Shown here piece by piece: positions 4,600 through 5,386 of a stretch of DNA of 5,386 nt. The stretch is from the NCBI GenBank assembly GCA_011389755.1, contig JAABTR010000549.1:1-5386 (forward strand), read 5' to 3'. Numbering within the stretch: position 1 is the stretch's first letter; the number at the start of each line of letters is the position of its first letter. Made by a program: the position numbers and the translations under genes. A model generated the notes under the pieces. The model saw nothing but the letters and a program-made list of their open reading frames with translations, was not told where the DNA came from and searched no databases. This stretch comes from Deltaproteobacteria bacterium. GTDB lineage: Bacteria; Myxococcota_A; Polyangia; JAAYKL01.

Positions 4600-5386
4600 T
4601 CACGCCTCGAGGAACCGGCAGCCGGGGAAGCTCTCGATGAACGAAGGTCCGAAGGCGGTGGCTGGGGTGGTTGTGCCGGGCTCGAGCTCGCCGGCCTCGA
4701 CCCGCCGGACGCATTCAACGGCTGTCTGCGCAGTCAAAAAGTAACTCTCGGATGTCTCGAGGCGCCTCTCCACTGTGTAGCCCAGGTTGTCTGAGACCCG
4801 CCCCCAGATGTTCGCCGAGCCTTTCTCCCGGCGGCGTTGCCCCGGGCCTCTCGGAGCGAGGTCCACCAGCTTTTTAAGAGCGCTTTTTGTCATGTCGGAG
4901 CCGATGAGGCCCGCGTACATCGGCGCGAAATGTTCAGCCAGGCGCACGGGAAGGGGAGCCACCATGTAGGTCGTGATGTTGGGGATAGAGGTGGAGCGGT
5001 AGGCGGTCGCGAGGTCACCCCAGGGGACAGCGATGGCGTCGTGCTTCCGATCGTTGAAATAGACCGTTTTTTGCCGGCGATCTTCTGAAAGAGGCCCCAG
5101 GTCGCCTTCGATCCTCCCGATGGAGCCTTGGCCCAGAGAGTCGATCAAGGTTTTTGCGGTGCCGCGGCTGGGCAAGCTGGAAGCCTCGATGACGAGCTCC
5201 AGATGGGTCGCGTCTTTGAGATCCTGAGACAGACTCACGGCGAGGCAGTCGGTCGGGACCACGTCAAAGCCCACTCCGGGCAAGCAGACGCAGCCGGCCT
5301 GTTCGTTTTTTTCGTTTTCAGCGAAGCAGGCCTCGAACACATCGATCTCGCCGGTGATGTCGAGGTAGTGGACCTGCCTGAGCCGA
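4600..5386 (-). CDS. Saccharopine dehydrogenase-like oxidoreductase (partial, N-terminus outside window)
   Basis: The last 261 residues are visible; the frame is open to the window edge, so the gene starts beyond it. The first visible residues, HYLDITGEIDVFE, followed by LPGVGFDVVPTDCLAVSL, are the signature blocks of the saccharopine-dehydrogenase-like (trans-acting enoyl reductase) family. SRGTAKTLIDSL and a C-terminal GPSFIESFPGCRFLEA complete the match. The missing roughly 130 residues should hold the NAD(P)-binding Rossmann fold. Members of this family reduce varied substrates; the substrate here is not known, and a true lysine-pathway role is unlikely. A GTG at 5340 could be mistaken for the start, but the family homology continues upstream of it. 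The gene ends 41 bp before the dipeptide epimerase on the same strand, so the two are probably co-transcribed. Confidence 0.9.
   Translation of the reverse strand, partial: RLRQVHYLDITGEIDVFEACFAENEKNEQAGCVCLPGVGFDVVPTDCLAVSLSQDLKDATHLELVIEASSLPSRGTAKTLIDSLGQGSIGRIEGDLGPLSEDRRQKTVYFNDRKHDAIAVPWGDLATAYRSTSIPNITTYMVAPLPVRLAEHFAPMYAGLIGSDMTKSALKKLVDLAPRGPGQRRREKGSANIWGRVSDNLGYTVERRLETSESYFLTAQTAVECVRRVEAGELEPGTTTPATAFGPSFIESFPGCRFLEA

Noticed and set aside
4559..4714. 52-residue N-terminal extension of the epimerase
   Set aside because: It overlaps the end of the preceding gene, is Arg/Pro-rich and exceeds normal family length; ATG 4558 begins right at the first strand of the capping domain.
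4600..5340. GTG at 5340 as the true start of the oxidoreductase
   Set aside because: The conserved block HYLDITGEI is encoded immediately upstream in the same frame, so the gene continues past the window edge.

Overview
The window looks like part of a chromosome from a moderately GC-rich Gram-negative bacterium. A small lipoprotein candidate, a long RpoD-type sigma factor, a YcjG-like dipeptide epimerase and a saccharopine-dehydrogenase-like enzyme fit a deltaproteobacterium in the broad sense (Myxococcota, Bradymonadota or Desulfobacterota). That placement is inferred from protein character only. I see no phage, transposon, CRISPR, tRNA or rRNA sequence.

Layout: 1-547 is a long non-coding stretch with several small inverted repeats, including a terminator-like hairpin at 403-426. 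A near-perfect Shine-Dalgarno then leads into a 419-residue RpoD-family sigma factor (548-1807, +), closed by a strong intrinsic terminator (1827-1865). After a 335-bp non-coding gap come two small plus-strand genes: a 164-residue protein with a C-terminal winged helix (2143-2637) and a SpoIIAA-like STAS/SEC14 protein (about 2763-3152). A large hairpin at 3173-3224 follows; its T-tract lies on the minus side, so it appears to stop leftward transcription. A probable small lipoprotein gene (3345-3554, +) comes next.

The right 1.8 kb is a minus-strand operon. A saccharopine-dehydrogenase-like oxidoreductase, whose 5' end lies beyond the window, is followed 41 bp later by a dipeptide epimerase of the enolase superfamily (3569-4558). 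The epimerase keeps all catalytic residues and the DxD motif expected of L-Ala-D/L-Glu epimerases, which suggests a role in recycling murein peptides. This operon converges on the lipoprotein gene.

The plus-strand genes have a regulatory flavour (sigma factor, winged-helix protein, STAS-like protein), but terminators and gaps suggest separate transcription units. I see no clearly new system. The points most worth checking are the substituted promoter-contact residues of the sigma factor, its structured leader, the far-downstream minus-strand terminator, and an 8-bp motif (GGGTTGAC) that recurs only in intergenic DNA.
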